Origin: Streptacidiphilus sp. PB12-B1b
GTDB lineage: Bacteria > Actinomycetota > Actinomycetes > Streptomycetales > Streptomycetaceae
Direction: 5' to 3'
Assembly (NCBI RefSeq): GCF_014084125.1
Contig: NZ_CP048405.1
Span: 5,890,001-5,954,000, forward strand
Length of the DNA: 64,000 bases
Shown here: piece by piece, positions 55,328 through 64,000 of the stretch
How positions within the stretch are numbered: position 1 is the first letter of the stretch
Layout of the letters: every line of letters starts with the position of its first letter
Notes under the pieces: model-generated
Databases searched by the model: none
What the model was told of the DNA's origin: nothing
What the model saw: only the letters and a program-made list of their open reading frames with translations
Made by a program: the position numbers and the translations under genes

Positions 55328-55857
55328 CTCACTGACGGTACCTGCGCAATGAACTCCTGGGCGGGGATGGCGAAGTGCACGGCGGCGTCGCGGATCTGGC
55401 AGCCTCGGAGCACCTCGGCCGGGTCCTCGGTCAGCGCCATGCCGAGGGAGCGGTCACCGTCGAACCGGAAGATTCCGATGGTGTGGGAGTCGAAGATCCA
55501 GAAGTCGTACTCCGGCAGCCCACGGCGTTGCGCCTCGGCGCGTTGCAGATACCGGATGTCCTCCCCGGCCTCGACGCTGTCGGTCACATCAGCGAGCAGG
55601 AAGCGCTGGTAGTCCGTCGGCGGGTCGTCCACGAGCCGTACGCGGCCCACGAGTTTGCCCTGTTCCCGGAGCTGACGCATCAACGCCAACCAGGGGCGCC
55701 CGGGATCAGAGACGTCTTCCCCGCGCAGAAAGGCCCGCAGCGCGTCGCTCTCGGCTGCCACCCCGTACGCGCGCCGGGTCTCCCAACGCCAAGCCGTGTG
55801 CTCGAAGCCGGAGCGGAAGAAGTCCGTGATGGCCGGGCCGCTGATCAGGTCGGGCAC
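55324..55857 (-). CDS. DUF6879-like partner protein of the XRE regulator
   Basis: 177 aa from GTG 55857. AITDFFRSGFEHTAWRWETR then RAYGVAAESDALRAFLRGED is the family's opening; later VRLVDDPPTDYQRFLLADVT and YDFWIFDSHTIGIFRFDGDR. Proteins of this type are encoded beside XRE/DUF5753 regulators in actinobacteria and are thought to form regulatory or toxin-like pairs, although the biochemistry is unclear. It overlaps the XRE gene by 4 nt and lies 5 nt after the 66-aa gene. Confidence 0.82.
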   Translation of the reverse strand: MPDLISGPAITDFFRSGFEHTAWRWETRRAYGVAAESDALRAFLRGEDVSDPGRPWLALMRQLREQGKLVGRVRLVDDPPTDYQRFLLADVTDSVEAGEDIRYLQRAEAQRRGLPEYDFWIFDSHTIGIFRFDGDRSLGMALTEDPAEVLRGCQIRDAAVHFAIPAQEFIAQVPSVR

Positions 55858-55862
55858 GCCGA

Positions 55863-56063
55863 CTACTCCTTCGGCGCGAAGCGCGTCAGCAGCTCGCGCG
55901 GGACGACGACGAACGTCTCTGCGTCCTTGACGTCCCGCAGCTGCTCCAGCGCCTCGGGGTCGGTCAAGCGGTCCCCTTGGACCACGTAGCGTCCGTCCTC
56001 CGTCTCGTACAGGGTGGGGCAGTCGCCGTCCTTCGACGTGGTGCCGACAAACCTGAGCTTCAT
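55863..56063 (-). CDS. Small hypothetical protein, first gene of the XRE module
   Basis: 66 aa from ATG 56063 (AAGGG eight nt upstream). MKLRFVGTTSKDGDCPTLYE, then TEDGRYVVQGDRLTDPEALE and FVVVPRELLTRFAPKE: a compact beta-rich protein. Position directly before a DUF6879-like and an XRE gene is a common actinobacterial arrangement. No enzymatic motif. Confidence 0.78.
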   Translation of the reverse strand: MKLRFVGTTSKDGDCPTLYETEDGRYVVQGDRLTDPEALEQLRDVKDAETFVVVPRELLTRFAPKE

Positions 56064-56140
56064 GGTGGTCACCCTTCGCTCGCGCCCGGCCGTTCGCCGC
56101 GGCTGCTGGCACCGTAGTAGCCGAACGGCAAGACCCAGAA

Positions 56141-56202
56141 GACCGCCCCGCCCCGCCGCTCCGTTCTCCTCCGCGCTGACAACCGCCCGGGCGGGGCGGG
56201 TC
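56141..56202. terminator. GC-rich hairpin after the proline dehydrogenase gene
   Basis: GACC-GCCCCGCCC (from 56141) pairs with GGGCGGGGC-GGGTC (to 56202) through 13 bp with one bulged base and a loop of about 35 nt. The right arm includes the last bases of the minus-strand proline dehydrogenase gene. Confidence 0.45.
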
Positions 56203-57130
56203 AGGTGCGGGTGGCGAGGGCGCGGAGGAAGAAGGTGAGGTTGGCGGGGCGCTCCGCGAGGCGGCGCATGAAGTAGCCGTACCATTCGCCGCCGTAGGGG
56301 AGGTAGATGCGCATGGTGGCGCCGGTGTCCACGATGCGCTGCTGCTCCTCGGGGCGGATGCCGTAGAGCATCTGGTACTCGAAGCTGTCGAGGTCGCGGC
56401 CCTGCCACTGGGCGAGCTGGGAGGCGATGCGGATCATGCGGGGGTCGTGCGAGGCGACCATGGGGTAGCCCTTGCCCTGCATCAGCACCTTGAGGCAGCG
56501 GACGTAGGAGCGGTCCACCTCCTGACGGCTCTGGAAGGCGACCGACTCGGGCTCCTGGTAGGCGCCCTTGCACAGCCGGACCCGCGAGCCGGAGGCGGAG
56601 AACTCGGCGCAGTCGGCCTCCGTCCGCCGCAGGTACGCCTGCAGGACGACGCCCAGCCAGGGGTAGTCGGCGCGCAGCTCGCGGGCGATGCCCAGGGTGG
56701 AGTCGGTGGTGGTGTGGTCCTCCATGTCGAGGGTGACCGTGGTCCCGGCGTCGGCGGCGGCCTCGCAGATGCGGCGGGCGTTGTCGAGCGCGATCCGGGT
56801 GCCGTCCTGCGGCAGGAACTGGCCGACCGCGGAGAGCTTCACCGAGACCTCGGCGCGGTGCGCCAGGCCGGTCTCCTTGAGCGCGGCGAGCAGCTTCTCG
56901 TACGCGGCGGCGGTGTCCGCGGCCTGGCCCGCGTCGCGGGTGTCCTCGCCGAGGTGGTCGAGGGTGATCCGGCGCCCGGCGCCGACCAGTTCGTCGGTGA
57001 CGGCGACGGCCTCGTCCAGGTGGTCCCCGGCGACGAAGCGCTTGACGATGGCGCGGGTGGGCGGCAGTTGCTCGATGACCTGGCGGGCGCGGGGGGCGCG
57101 GGAGGCGGCAAGGAGGGTGGTGCGGAGCAT
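56201..57130 (-). CDS. Proline dehydrogenase
   Basis: 309 aa from ATG 57130, typical of monofunctional actinobacterial ProDH. It oxidises proline to pyrroline-5-carboxylate with FAD. Motifs: EVSVKLSAVGQFLPQDG, VTLDMEDHTTTDSTLGIARE, VVLQAYLRRTEADCAEF, RVRLCKGAYQEPESVAFQSR, MVASHDPRMIRIASQ, FEYQMLYGIRPEEQQRIVDT and the substrate-binding YLPYGGEWYGYFMRRLAERP. It lies 118 nt downstream of pruA in the same direction. Confidence 0.96.
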   Translation of the reverse strand: MLRTTLLAASRAPRARQVIEQLPPTRAIVKRFVAGDHLDEAVAVTDELVGAGRRITLDHLGEDTRDAGQAADTAAAYEKLLAALKETGLAHRAEVSVKLSAVGQFLPQDGTRIALDNARRICEAAADAGTTVTLDMEDHTTTDSTLGIARELRADYPWLGVVLQAYLRRTEADCAEFSASGSRVRLCKGAYQEPESVAFQSRQEVDRSYVRCLKVLMQGKGYPMVASHDPRMIRIASQLAQWQGRDLDSFEYQMLYGIRPEEQQRIVDTGATMRIYLPYGGEWYGYFMRRLAERPANLTFFLRALATRT

Positions 57131-57248
57131 GTGGACTCCTGGGGCAGGTGCTGCGTGGTGCGAGCGGGGTGGCGGTCAGGGAGGACCGCCGCGCCCCGGA
57201 GGGGTGGGGGCGCGGCGGCCGGGGGCCCGAGGGCCCGAGGAGGGGTGG

Positions 57249-58880
<1,632 letters not shown>

Positions 58881-59007
58881 GCGCGTTCTCCTTGGGGCGA
58901 TGGGGGGTCTGGGGGGAGAGGGGTGCGCGGATCGCGCGTCAGCAGAACCGTACGGCCGCGCACGCTCCGGAATCCCTGTCCGGTCAGCCCATGTCTGGGG
59001 CCTACTC

Positions 59008-59043
59008 TTGTCCTGTCGGCCAAATGTCCTGCGTGTCCGCAGG
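59008..59043 (+). promoter_or_regulatory. TGTCC repeat cluster ahead of the PucR regulator
   Basis: TTGTCCTGTCGG (59008-59019), ATGTCCTGCG (59024-59033) and GTGTCCGCAGG (59033-59043) repeat a TGTCCkG core within the 181-nt divergent pruA/PucR region; TACTCT at 59003-59008 is -10-like. A possible binding site for the PucR regulator. Confidence 0.35.
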
Positions 59044-59061
59044 CCCAACCCGGGAGTCGCC

Positions 59062-60675
59062 GTGAGCAGCGAACCGCCGGCGCTCGGCATCACCCTGCGC
59101 CAGCTGCTGATGTCCCTCGGTGAACCCCTGGCCGAGCTCCAGTGTGCCCCCGCCGGGCTGGATGTGCAGGTCAGCGGGGTGTCCCTGGCCGATCCTGAGG
59201 AGCCCCCGGGGGCCCGTCCGGGTGATCTGGTGCTGGCCCTGGGGGTGCGCGGACGGGCCGCGCTGCCGGTGCTGCGGGCCGCCGGACGGGACGGGGCGAC
59301 GGCCGTGGCGGTCAAGCACGCGCCCGGCGCGCAGGCCGACTCGCTGCGCGAGGCCGCCGAGGAGTCGGGCGTGGCGCTGCTGTCGGTACGGGCCGAGGCG
59401 CGCTGGGGGCAGTTGGACGCGCTGGCCCGGGCGGCGCTGGGCAGCGCCCAGCCGGCCCGTCCGGGCGAGGGCCTGGAGGAGGCCGACCTGTTCGCGCTGG
59501 CGCAGACCACGGCGGTGCTCACCGGCGGCATCGTCAGCATCGAGGACACCGCCAACCGGATCCTGGCGTACTCGCGCTCGGCCGACTCCGACGAGCTGGA
59601 CGACCTGCGCCGGCTGACCATCCTGGGCTGGCAGGGGCCGGAGCCGTACCTGGCGCAGCTGCGGGCCTGGGGGGTGTTCCAGCAGCTGCGCGCCTCGGAC
59701 GCGGTGGTGGCCATCGACGCCCATCCGGAGCTGGGGCTGCGGCGGCGGCTGGCGGTGGGCATCCGCTCCGGCGAGCGCCAGCTGGGGACGATCTGGGTGC
59801 AGGAGGGCTCGCTGCCGCTGGCCGAGCGCGCCGAGCAGGCGCTGCTGGGCGCGGCCCGGGTGGCCGCGCTGCACCTGGTCCGGCCCCGGCGCGAGCCCAG
59901 TGCCGACCTGCGGCTGACGCAGGCGCTGCTGGCGGGGGTGCTGGACGGCACCACCGGGCCGCAGTCGCTCGCCGGCCACCTGCGGCTGGACCCGGACCGC
60001 CCGGTGGCGGTGCTGGGCTTCGCCCTGCCCGGGCCGCTGGACCCGGCCCGCACCGAGACGGTCAGCCTGGTGTCGGTGCACGCGGCCGCCCGGCACCGCA
60101 GCGCACTGGTGACCACCATCGGCGACCGGGTGTACGTGCTGCTGCCGGAGCTGCTGCGCGGGGCCGCCCCGGCCACGCTGGTCGGCTGGGTCCAGGAGAT
60201 CTCCGACGCCTCCCGGCGGCACCTGGCCGCGCCGCTGCGCGGGGCGGTGGGCCGGGTGGTGCCGACCCTGGCGCGGGCAGCGGAGTCGCGCCGGGAGACG
60301 GACCGGGTGCTGGACGCCATGGCCTCCGGCCGGGTCGCGGCGGACGTGGCGGCGCTGCCGGAGGTGCTGGCCCAGGTGCTGCTCGGGGAGACGCTGGCGC
60401 TGCTGGCCGGCAGCCCGGCCGTCCGCGATCCACGGCTGACCGAACTGGCCTCGAAAAAGCGTCAGTTGGCGGCTTCGGTGCTGGCCTGGCTGGACGCCTT
60501 CGGGGATGTCCGGGCGGCGGCCGAGGAGTTGCACATCCACCCCAACACCCTGCGCTACCGGATCCGCCGGGCCGAGCAGCTCACCGGCATCGACCTCTCC
60601 GGCCCGGAGCAGCGCCTGCTGGCCATGCTGCAACTGCGGCTGCCGGTACCGCGATCGACGGACGACACGGATTGA
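59062..60675 (+). CDS. PucR-family transcriptional regulator of proline utilisation
   Basis: 537 aa from GTG 59062 (GGGAG five nt upstream). The N-terminal PucR-type sensor spans ~8-130 (ITLRQLLMSLGEPLAELQCA), followed by a GGDEF-related middle region (RPVAVLGFALPGPLDPARTE, VTTIGDRVYVLLPELL). The C-terminal HTH is at ~475-520 (VRAAAEELHIHPNTLRYRIR, then RAEQLTGIDLSGPEQRLLAM). It is divergent from pruA-prodh, the arrangement of PutR-like activators that respond to proline. It runs convergently into the next gene with seven nt between. Confidence 0.92.
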   Translation: MSSEPPALGITLRQLLMSLGEPLAELQCAPAGLDVQVSGVSLADPEEPPGARPGDLVLALGVRGRAALPVLRAAGRDGATAVAVKHAPGAQADSLREAAEESGVALLSVRAEARWGQLDALARAALGSAQPARPGEGLEEADLFALAQTTAVLTGGIVSIEDTANRILAYSRSADSDELDDLRRLTILGWQGPEPYLAQLRAWGVFQQLRASDAVVAIDAHPELGLRRRLAVGIRSGERQLGTIWVQEGSLPLAERAEQALLGAARVAALHLVRPRREPSADLRLTQALLAGVLDGTTGPQSLAGHLRLDPDRPVAVLGFALPGPLDPARTETVSLVSVHAAARHRSALVTTIGDRVYVLLPELLRGAAPATLVGWVQEISDASRRHLAAPLRGAVGRVVPTLARAAESRRETDRVLDAMASGRVAADVAALPEVLAQVLLGETLALLAGSPAVRDPRLTELASKKRQLAASVLAWLDAFGDVRAAAEELHIHPNTLRYRIRRAEQLTGIDLSGPEQRLLAMLQLRLPVPRSTDDTD

Positions 60676-60682
60676 CGGCGCG

Positions 60683-61843
60683 TCAACTGTTGTTCCTGAG
60701 AGAGCGTTCGTACCAGGACTGCCAGAGGCCGAGCCAGCGGGCCTCGGCGTCCACCCGCTCCCGGACCCGCCCCCGGATGGACTCCGGATCGCCGTGGCGC
60801 TGTCGGCCGTGCCAGGCCGTCCGTCGCAACCACTCGGCCCTCCAGGCGAGTTGTGCCTCGACGCTGGGCACGGCGCTGTCGAAGACGGTGTGCCGGATGC
60901 TCTCCTCGACCGCACTGGCGGCGCCGGGCGAGCCGGGGAACCAGTCCACCCGCTGGGCCAGCAGGGTCATCTGGTTGACCAGGATGGTCACCGCCTCGTT
61001 GGCGGTGTCGCGGTCCTCCCCGGCCAGCCGCATCTGCTGGCGCACCGCGCTCTCCCACAACAGCGCCTCGTCCACCCGGCCGCTGCGCGGACGCCGGGGC
61101 CGGGCGCCGGAGCGGACGGCGGCCTCGATGGCCAGCGTCTCCAGGACCGAGTGCTCCACCAGTCGGCGGTGCGCGTCCAGCCCTGCGGCCGGGGGCAGTT
61201 CGCGTTCGCGGACGTCGGTGCGCGGCTCGGTGCGGGCGGCCAGGGCGGCCAGGTTCCTTCGGCGGCCGACGGCGTAGGGCGCCAACTCCTCGACGGTGTG
61301 CAGTTCGATCCGGTCCGGGGGAACGCCGCGCCCGGTGAGGGTGAGCGTCAGCGGGACGCCCGCCGACGGCGGCTCCACGCCGTCGAGGTGCAGCCGGGCG
61401 GCCCACAGCCCGCCCTCGACCCGCAGCAGCGCCCGGACCGGGACGCCGTCGACGCTGATCGAGGGTTCGGACTCGACCCCCTCCCCGCCGCTGCCGTCCT
61501 CGTCGATCCCGGCGTGGTCGAACAGCCGGTCGCGCTCGTCCTCGACCACCTCGCTCAGCGGGTAGCAGACGGCGCTCTCGGCGGCCTCGGCGGCGGCGGT
61601 CTCCACCGCGAGGTACGGCCCCTCGGCTGCGAACAGCGAGCCGTGCCCGAGGACGACCTTGACCAGGACGTCGTTCTGCCGCTCGGTGGCGGCCAGCCAC
61701 GGCGGCTCCAGCCCGAGCGGGCCCGCTGTCGGCGCGTACAGGCCGAAGCGTCGGCCGTCGAGATCCCGCAGGGCGGCCTCGGCCAGCTCCCGCCAGATGT
61801 CGCGCGGCTCGTCCTGTCCCCAGTCGCTGTCCTGAACCTTCAC
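60683..61843 (-). CDS. Conserved hypothetical protein, 386 aa
   Basis: GTG 61843 with GGAGGGGAG upstream. No signal or membrane helix. The N-terminal region begins VKVQDSDWGQDEPRDIWREL; the middle has LLRVEGGLWAARLHLDGVEP and LTLTLTGRGVPPDRIELHTV; the C-terminus is helical and Trp/Arg-rich (VDWFPGSPGAASAVEESIRH, then ARWLGLWQSWYERSLRNNS). There is no recognisable catalytic motif. It reads in the same direction as the 556-aa gene but 447 nt separate them. Function unknown. Confidence 0.78.
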   Translation of the reverse strand: MKVQDSDWGQDEPRDIWRELAEAALRDLDGRRFGLYAPTAGPLGLEPPWLAATERQNDVLVKVVLGHGSLFAAEGPYLAVETAAAEAAESAVCYPLSEVVEDERDRLFDHAGIDEDGSGGEGVESEPSISVDGVPVRALLRVEGGLWAARLHLDGVEPPSAGVPLTLTLTGRGVPPDRIELHTVEELAPYAVGRRRNLAALAARTEPRTDVRERELPPAAGLDAHRRLVEHSVLETLAIEAAVRSGARPRRPRSGRVDEALLWESAVRQQMRLAGEDRDTANEAVTILVNQMTLLAQRVDWFPGSPGAASAVEESIRHTVFDSAVPSVEAQLAWRAEWLRRTAWHGRQRHGDPESIRGRVRERVDAEARWLGLWQSWYERSLRNNS

Positions 61844-62290
61844 GCCGACTCCCCTCCAGGCCCGGCCACCCCCCTGGCACCGGTCGTGCGGCTTCCAGCG
61901 TACGGAAGGCGGTGCGGCGCCGTGGGCGTCCCCGCCCGGACGCCCCCGCCCGGCCGGGTGGTCTACGCCTACCGGCGGAGGCACCCCGGTCGCCCGGTAC
62001 CGCCCCTCCCGGCATCGCCCGTCCCGGCCCCGCCCGCCGCGCCCGGCCCGGCCCGGCCCGCAGGCCGACACGTGCCGGGCCCCCGATCGGCGCGCCCCGG
62101 CGGCAGGGGGCGCGGGCGGCGCTGCCCGCCACCGGTGACCGGGAGCGGGCGAAGGCACGGTCACCGGCCGCGACGGCGACTGCGCCGGGGCAGCGGATCT
62201 GACGGCCCCGGCCGTGCTGCGGGGGCAGCCGGGCAGGACCGGCCACGGCAGCCGCGACCCCAACGGCGCCCCCGCCGGCGGCGGCGGTCG
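61844..62290. other. 447-nt intergenic region, C-rich on the plus strand
   Basis: No gene. Bases 61930-62100 are strongly C-biased with short tandem CCCGG/CCCGC units. The only clear structure is the inverted repeat at 62132-62167. It must carry the promoter of the 386-aa gene near its left end, but I could not place one. Confidence 0.6.
62132..62167. terminator. 10-bp inverted repeat downstream of the 556-aa gene
   Basis: CCGGTGACCG (62132-62141) and CGGTCACCGG (62158-62167), loop 16 nt, about 120 nt beyond the minus-strand stop at 62291. Probably a terminator; an operator is possible. Confidence 0.45.
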
Positions 62291-63961
62291 TCAGTTGTCC
62301 TGGGAGCCGGCGCGGGAGCGGGCCTTGTAGGCGGCCTTGCGGGCCTCCTTCGCGGTGGGCCGGTCGGGGTGGAGCTCGCCCACGGCTTCCAGCACCGCCG
62401 TGGTGTACGGGTGGTCCACCCGCCACAGGTCGGCGAAGAGCAGATCGATCTGCTGCCCCTCGGTCAGGTGCTGGATCAGCTCGCGGAAGAGGTCGTCCTG
62501 CGCCGAGGAGTCGATCAACTGCGCGGCCAGGGAGTCGATCTGGCTCCACAGCAGCACCGACCGGCTCAGCTCGGGGAGCCCCTGGGCGCCCCGGCCGAGC
62601 AGCCAGCCGGTGGCCATCCCGGCCAGCTCCGGATCGTCCAGCACCGCCCGTACGGACGGCTCGGCCGGCTCGCCCAGGCGGTCCAGCGCGACCAGGCAGA
62701 ACATCCGGCGGACCGGCGCCACCACGTCGTTGCCGCGCGAGGCGGCCAGCAGCTCGGCGGCGGCGGCCTGCGGCTCGCGCCCGGCCAGCCACTCGCCGAT
62801 CTCCTCCTCCGGCAGGACGTTGGCCGAGCCGCAGATGCCGGTGAGCAGCTCGACCGCGTCGCCGCGGGCGTGCTCGCCGACGAGCGGGGCGTCGTAGCCG
62901 TCCTCCAGCAGCCACTGGCGTACGCCGTGCACGCCGAGCGGGGTGAGCCGGGCCATGCCGAAGCGGGCGGCCTGCGCGGCGTCGGCCTCCGGGGTCGCGT
63001 CCGGGCCGCCGGGGGCACCGGCCTCCTCGGCGCCCTCGCCGCCCTCGGCCTCCTCGAACAGGGTGGGGTCGATCGGGCTGTAGTCGACCATGCCGATCCC
63101 GGCCAGGTCCTGCAGCATGGGGTCGAGCGTGACCATGACCGCGGTGATGTCGCCCAGCATCTCCTCATCCGGCTCCTGGCCGTCCGGGGTGACCAGCAGC
63201 GCGGCGAGCACGCCCAGTGAGACGGTCTGCTCGGCCTCGGTGGCGGCGAAGGCCCGGGCCTCGTAGAGCACCTGCAGGGCGTCGTCGAGCAGGCCCTGGG
63301 TCTCCTCGCGGTCCTCCTCCAGCTGCGCGTACTCGGCCTCGCTCTCGTCCTCGGAGACCTTCTCCGGGTCGTCCGGGACGCCGAGGTCGATCTCGGCCTC
63401 GACGGCGGTCCCGGCGACGATGGAGGCGGCGGTCTCCCACGCCTCCAGCACGGTGTCCGGGTCGGCGCCCTCGGGCGAGCCGAGGGCCTCCAGCCCGGTG
63501 CCGGGGCGGGCCACCTCTCCCTGGACGGCCTCGCCGTCGATGCTCTCGCCCTCGACCGCGTCGCCGACCTCGATCAGCTCCAGGTCCACCGCCAGCGACC
63601 AGGCGGCGGCGATCCGGCCCAGGGCGACGTCGGCGTCGCCGTCGTCCGGCACCAGGTCCAGCGCCAGCGCGGCCTGGGTCTCCAGCTCCGCGCCCAGCTC
63701 GCCCCACTGGTCGACCGGGCGGAACGGCGCGACCCAGCGGGCCAGCCGGATGGCGTCCGACAGCAGCGGCACCCGCAGCGCGGCCGCCGCCAGCTCCTCG
63801 CGCGGCAGCAGCCGCACCGGCGGTACGACGATCAGCTCGGCGTCCTCGTCGTCGACCGGGTCCTCACCCCTGGCGACGGCCCCGTACAGGGTCTCCAGGT
63901 CGACGTCGGCCGGGAGCGATCCCGCCGAGCTGTCGTTCTTCTTACGGCTCGAACCCGCCAT
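62291..63961 (-). CDS. Conserved hypothetical, acidic repeat-type protein (paralogue of the 2568-4052 gene)
   Basis: 556 aa from ATG 63961 (GGGAGAG nine nt upstream; a GTG at 63979 is the alternative). The first 20 residues are Ser/Lys-rich, followed by LYGAVARGEDPVDDEDAEL. PLLSDAIRLARWVAPFRPVD opens a helical region shared with the gene at 2568-4052, and WRVDHPYTTAVLEAVGELHP near the C-terminus is also shared. A middle section is very acidic (VGDAVEGESIDGEAVQGEVA). It looks like a HEAT-like scaffold without a catalytic site (inference). Function unknown. Confidence 0.78.
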   Translation of the reverse strand: MAGSSRKKNDSSAGSLPADVDLETLYGAVARGEDPVDDEDAELIVVPPVRLLPREELAAAALRVPLLSDAIRLARWVAPFRPVDQWGELGAELETQAALALDLVPDDGDADVALGRIAAAWSLAVDLELIEVGDAVEGESIDGEAVQGEVARPGTGLEALGSPEGADPDTVLEAWETAASIVAGTAVEAEIDLGVPDDPEKVSEDESEAEYAQLEEDREETQGLLDDALQVLYEARAFAATEAEQTVSLGVLAALLVTPDGQEPDEEMLGDITAVMVTLDPMLQDLAGIGMVDYSPIDPTLFEEAEGGEGAEEAGAPGGPDATPEADAAQAARFGMARLTPLGVHGVRQWLLEDGYDAPLVGEHARGDAVELLTGICGSANVLPEEEIGEWLAGREPQAAAAELLAASRGNDVVAPVRRMFCLVALDRLGEPAEPSVRAVLDDPELAGMATGWLLGRGAQGLPELSRSVLLWSQIDSLAAQLIDSSAQDDLFRELIQHLTEGQQIDLLFADLWRVDHPYTTAVLEAVGELHPDRPTAKEARKAAYKARSRAGSQDN

Positions 63962-64000
63962 GGCCGTGCTCTCCCTCACCGGTCCCGCGAGGCGGCGGTA

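Overview
The window is very GC-rich, with strong G/C preference at third codon positions, many GTG and some TTG starts, and repeated 4-nt stop/start overlaps (GTGA, ATGA, TTGA). With the gene content (XRE/DUF6879 pairs, a TerD protein, a LAETG surface protein, cobN-chlID) this points to a streptomycete-type actinobacterium (Streptomyces, Kitasatospora or Streptacidiphilus). I saw no rRNA, tRNA, insertion sequence or CRISPR array.

Layout. 1-7.5 kb: a cut-off amidohydrolase and a glutamine-synthetase-like ligase (minus), a repeat-type protein, an alpha/beta hydrolase, a PuuB-like FAD oxidoreductase and a small membrane protein, closed by a 21-bp perfect hairpin. 7.5-18.3 kb: first cobalamin operon half (promoter, cobalamin riboswitch, short proline-rich leader ORF, cobD, cobQ, cobN, chlID, cobO, cobB). 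18.5-30.9 kb: a glycan-assembly cluster on both strands (GT2/membrane fusion, GH26-like hydrolase, NodB deacetylase, flippase, two GT2 enzymes, a PRTase-like protein, an ATP-grasp ligase). 30.9-37.9 kb: second cobalamin half, again with promoter, riboswitch and leader ORF (cobI, cobM, cobL, cbiG-cobJ, cbiX, cobC). 38-44.5 kb: sortase-type secreted protein, uracil-DNA glycosylase, rhomboid-like protein, amidohydrolase, aminopeptidase N. 44.6-49.3 kb: a probable uronate-oxidation cluster (semialdehyde dehydrogenase, IclR regulator, unknown 417-aa protein, uronate dehydrogenase). 49.4-53.3 kb: TerD protein, small proteins behind DNA-damage-type promoters, secreted deacetylase. 53.3-56.1 kb: overlapping tiny Cys-rich genes, a frameshifted DUF4190 gene, and an XRE/DUF6879 module. 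56.2-60.7 kb: proline catabolism (prodh, pruA) with a divergent PucR regulator. 60.7-64 kb: two conserved hypotheticals, the last a paralogue of the one at 2.6-4.1 kb.

How it works together. The two cobalamin halves supply precorrin methyltransferases, late cobalt insertion (CobN plus a ChlI-ChlD fusion), adenosylation, both amidations and the aminopropanol arm. CobH/CbiC, CobK/CbiJ and the CobU/S/T nucleotide-loop genes are not in this window. Both halves are headed by nearly the same module: TTGAC(N)-N18-TGGGAT promoter, aptamer, a compensatory P13-like hairpin with an identical loop, an identical Shine-Dalgarno sequence, and a 20-22-codon Pro-rich ORF that ends at the first cob gene. The intervening glycan cluster ends so close that the second promoter's -35 box overlaps its last stop codon.

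The observations I rate highest are the duplicated riboswitch/leader-peptide module, the glycan cluster between the cobalamin halves, and two promoters matching the RecA-independent DNA-damage consensus, at least one apparently giving a leaderless mRNA for an unknown small protein.
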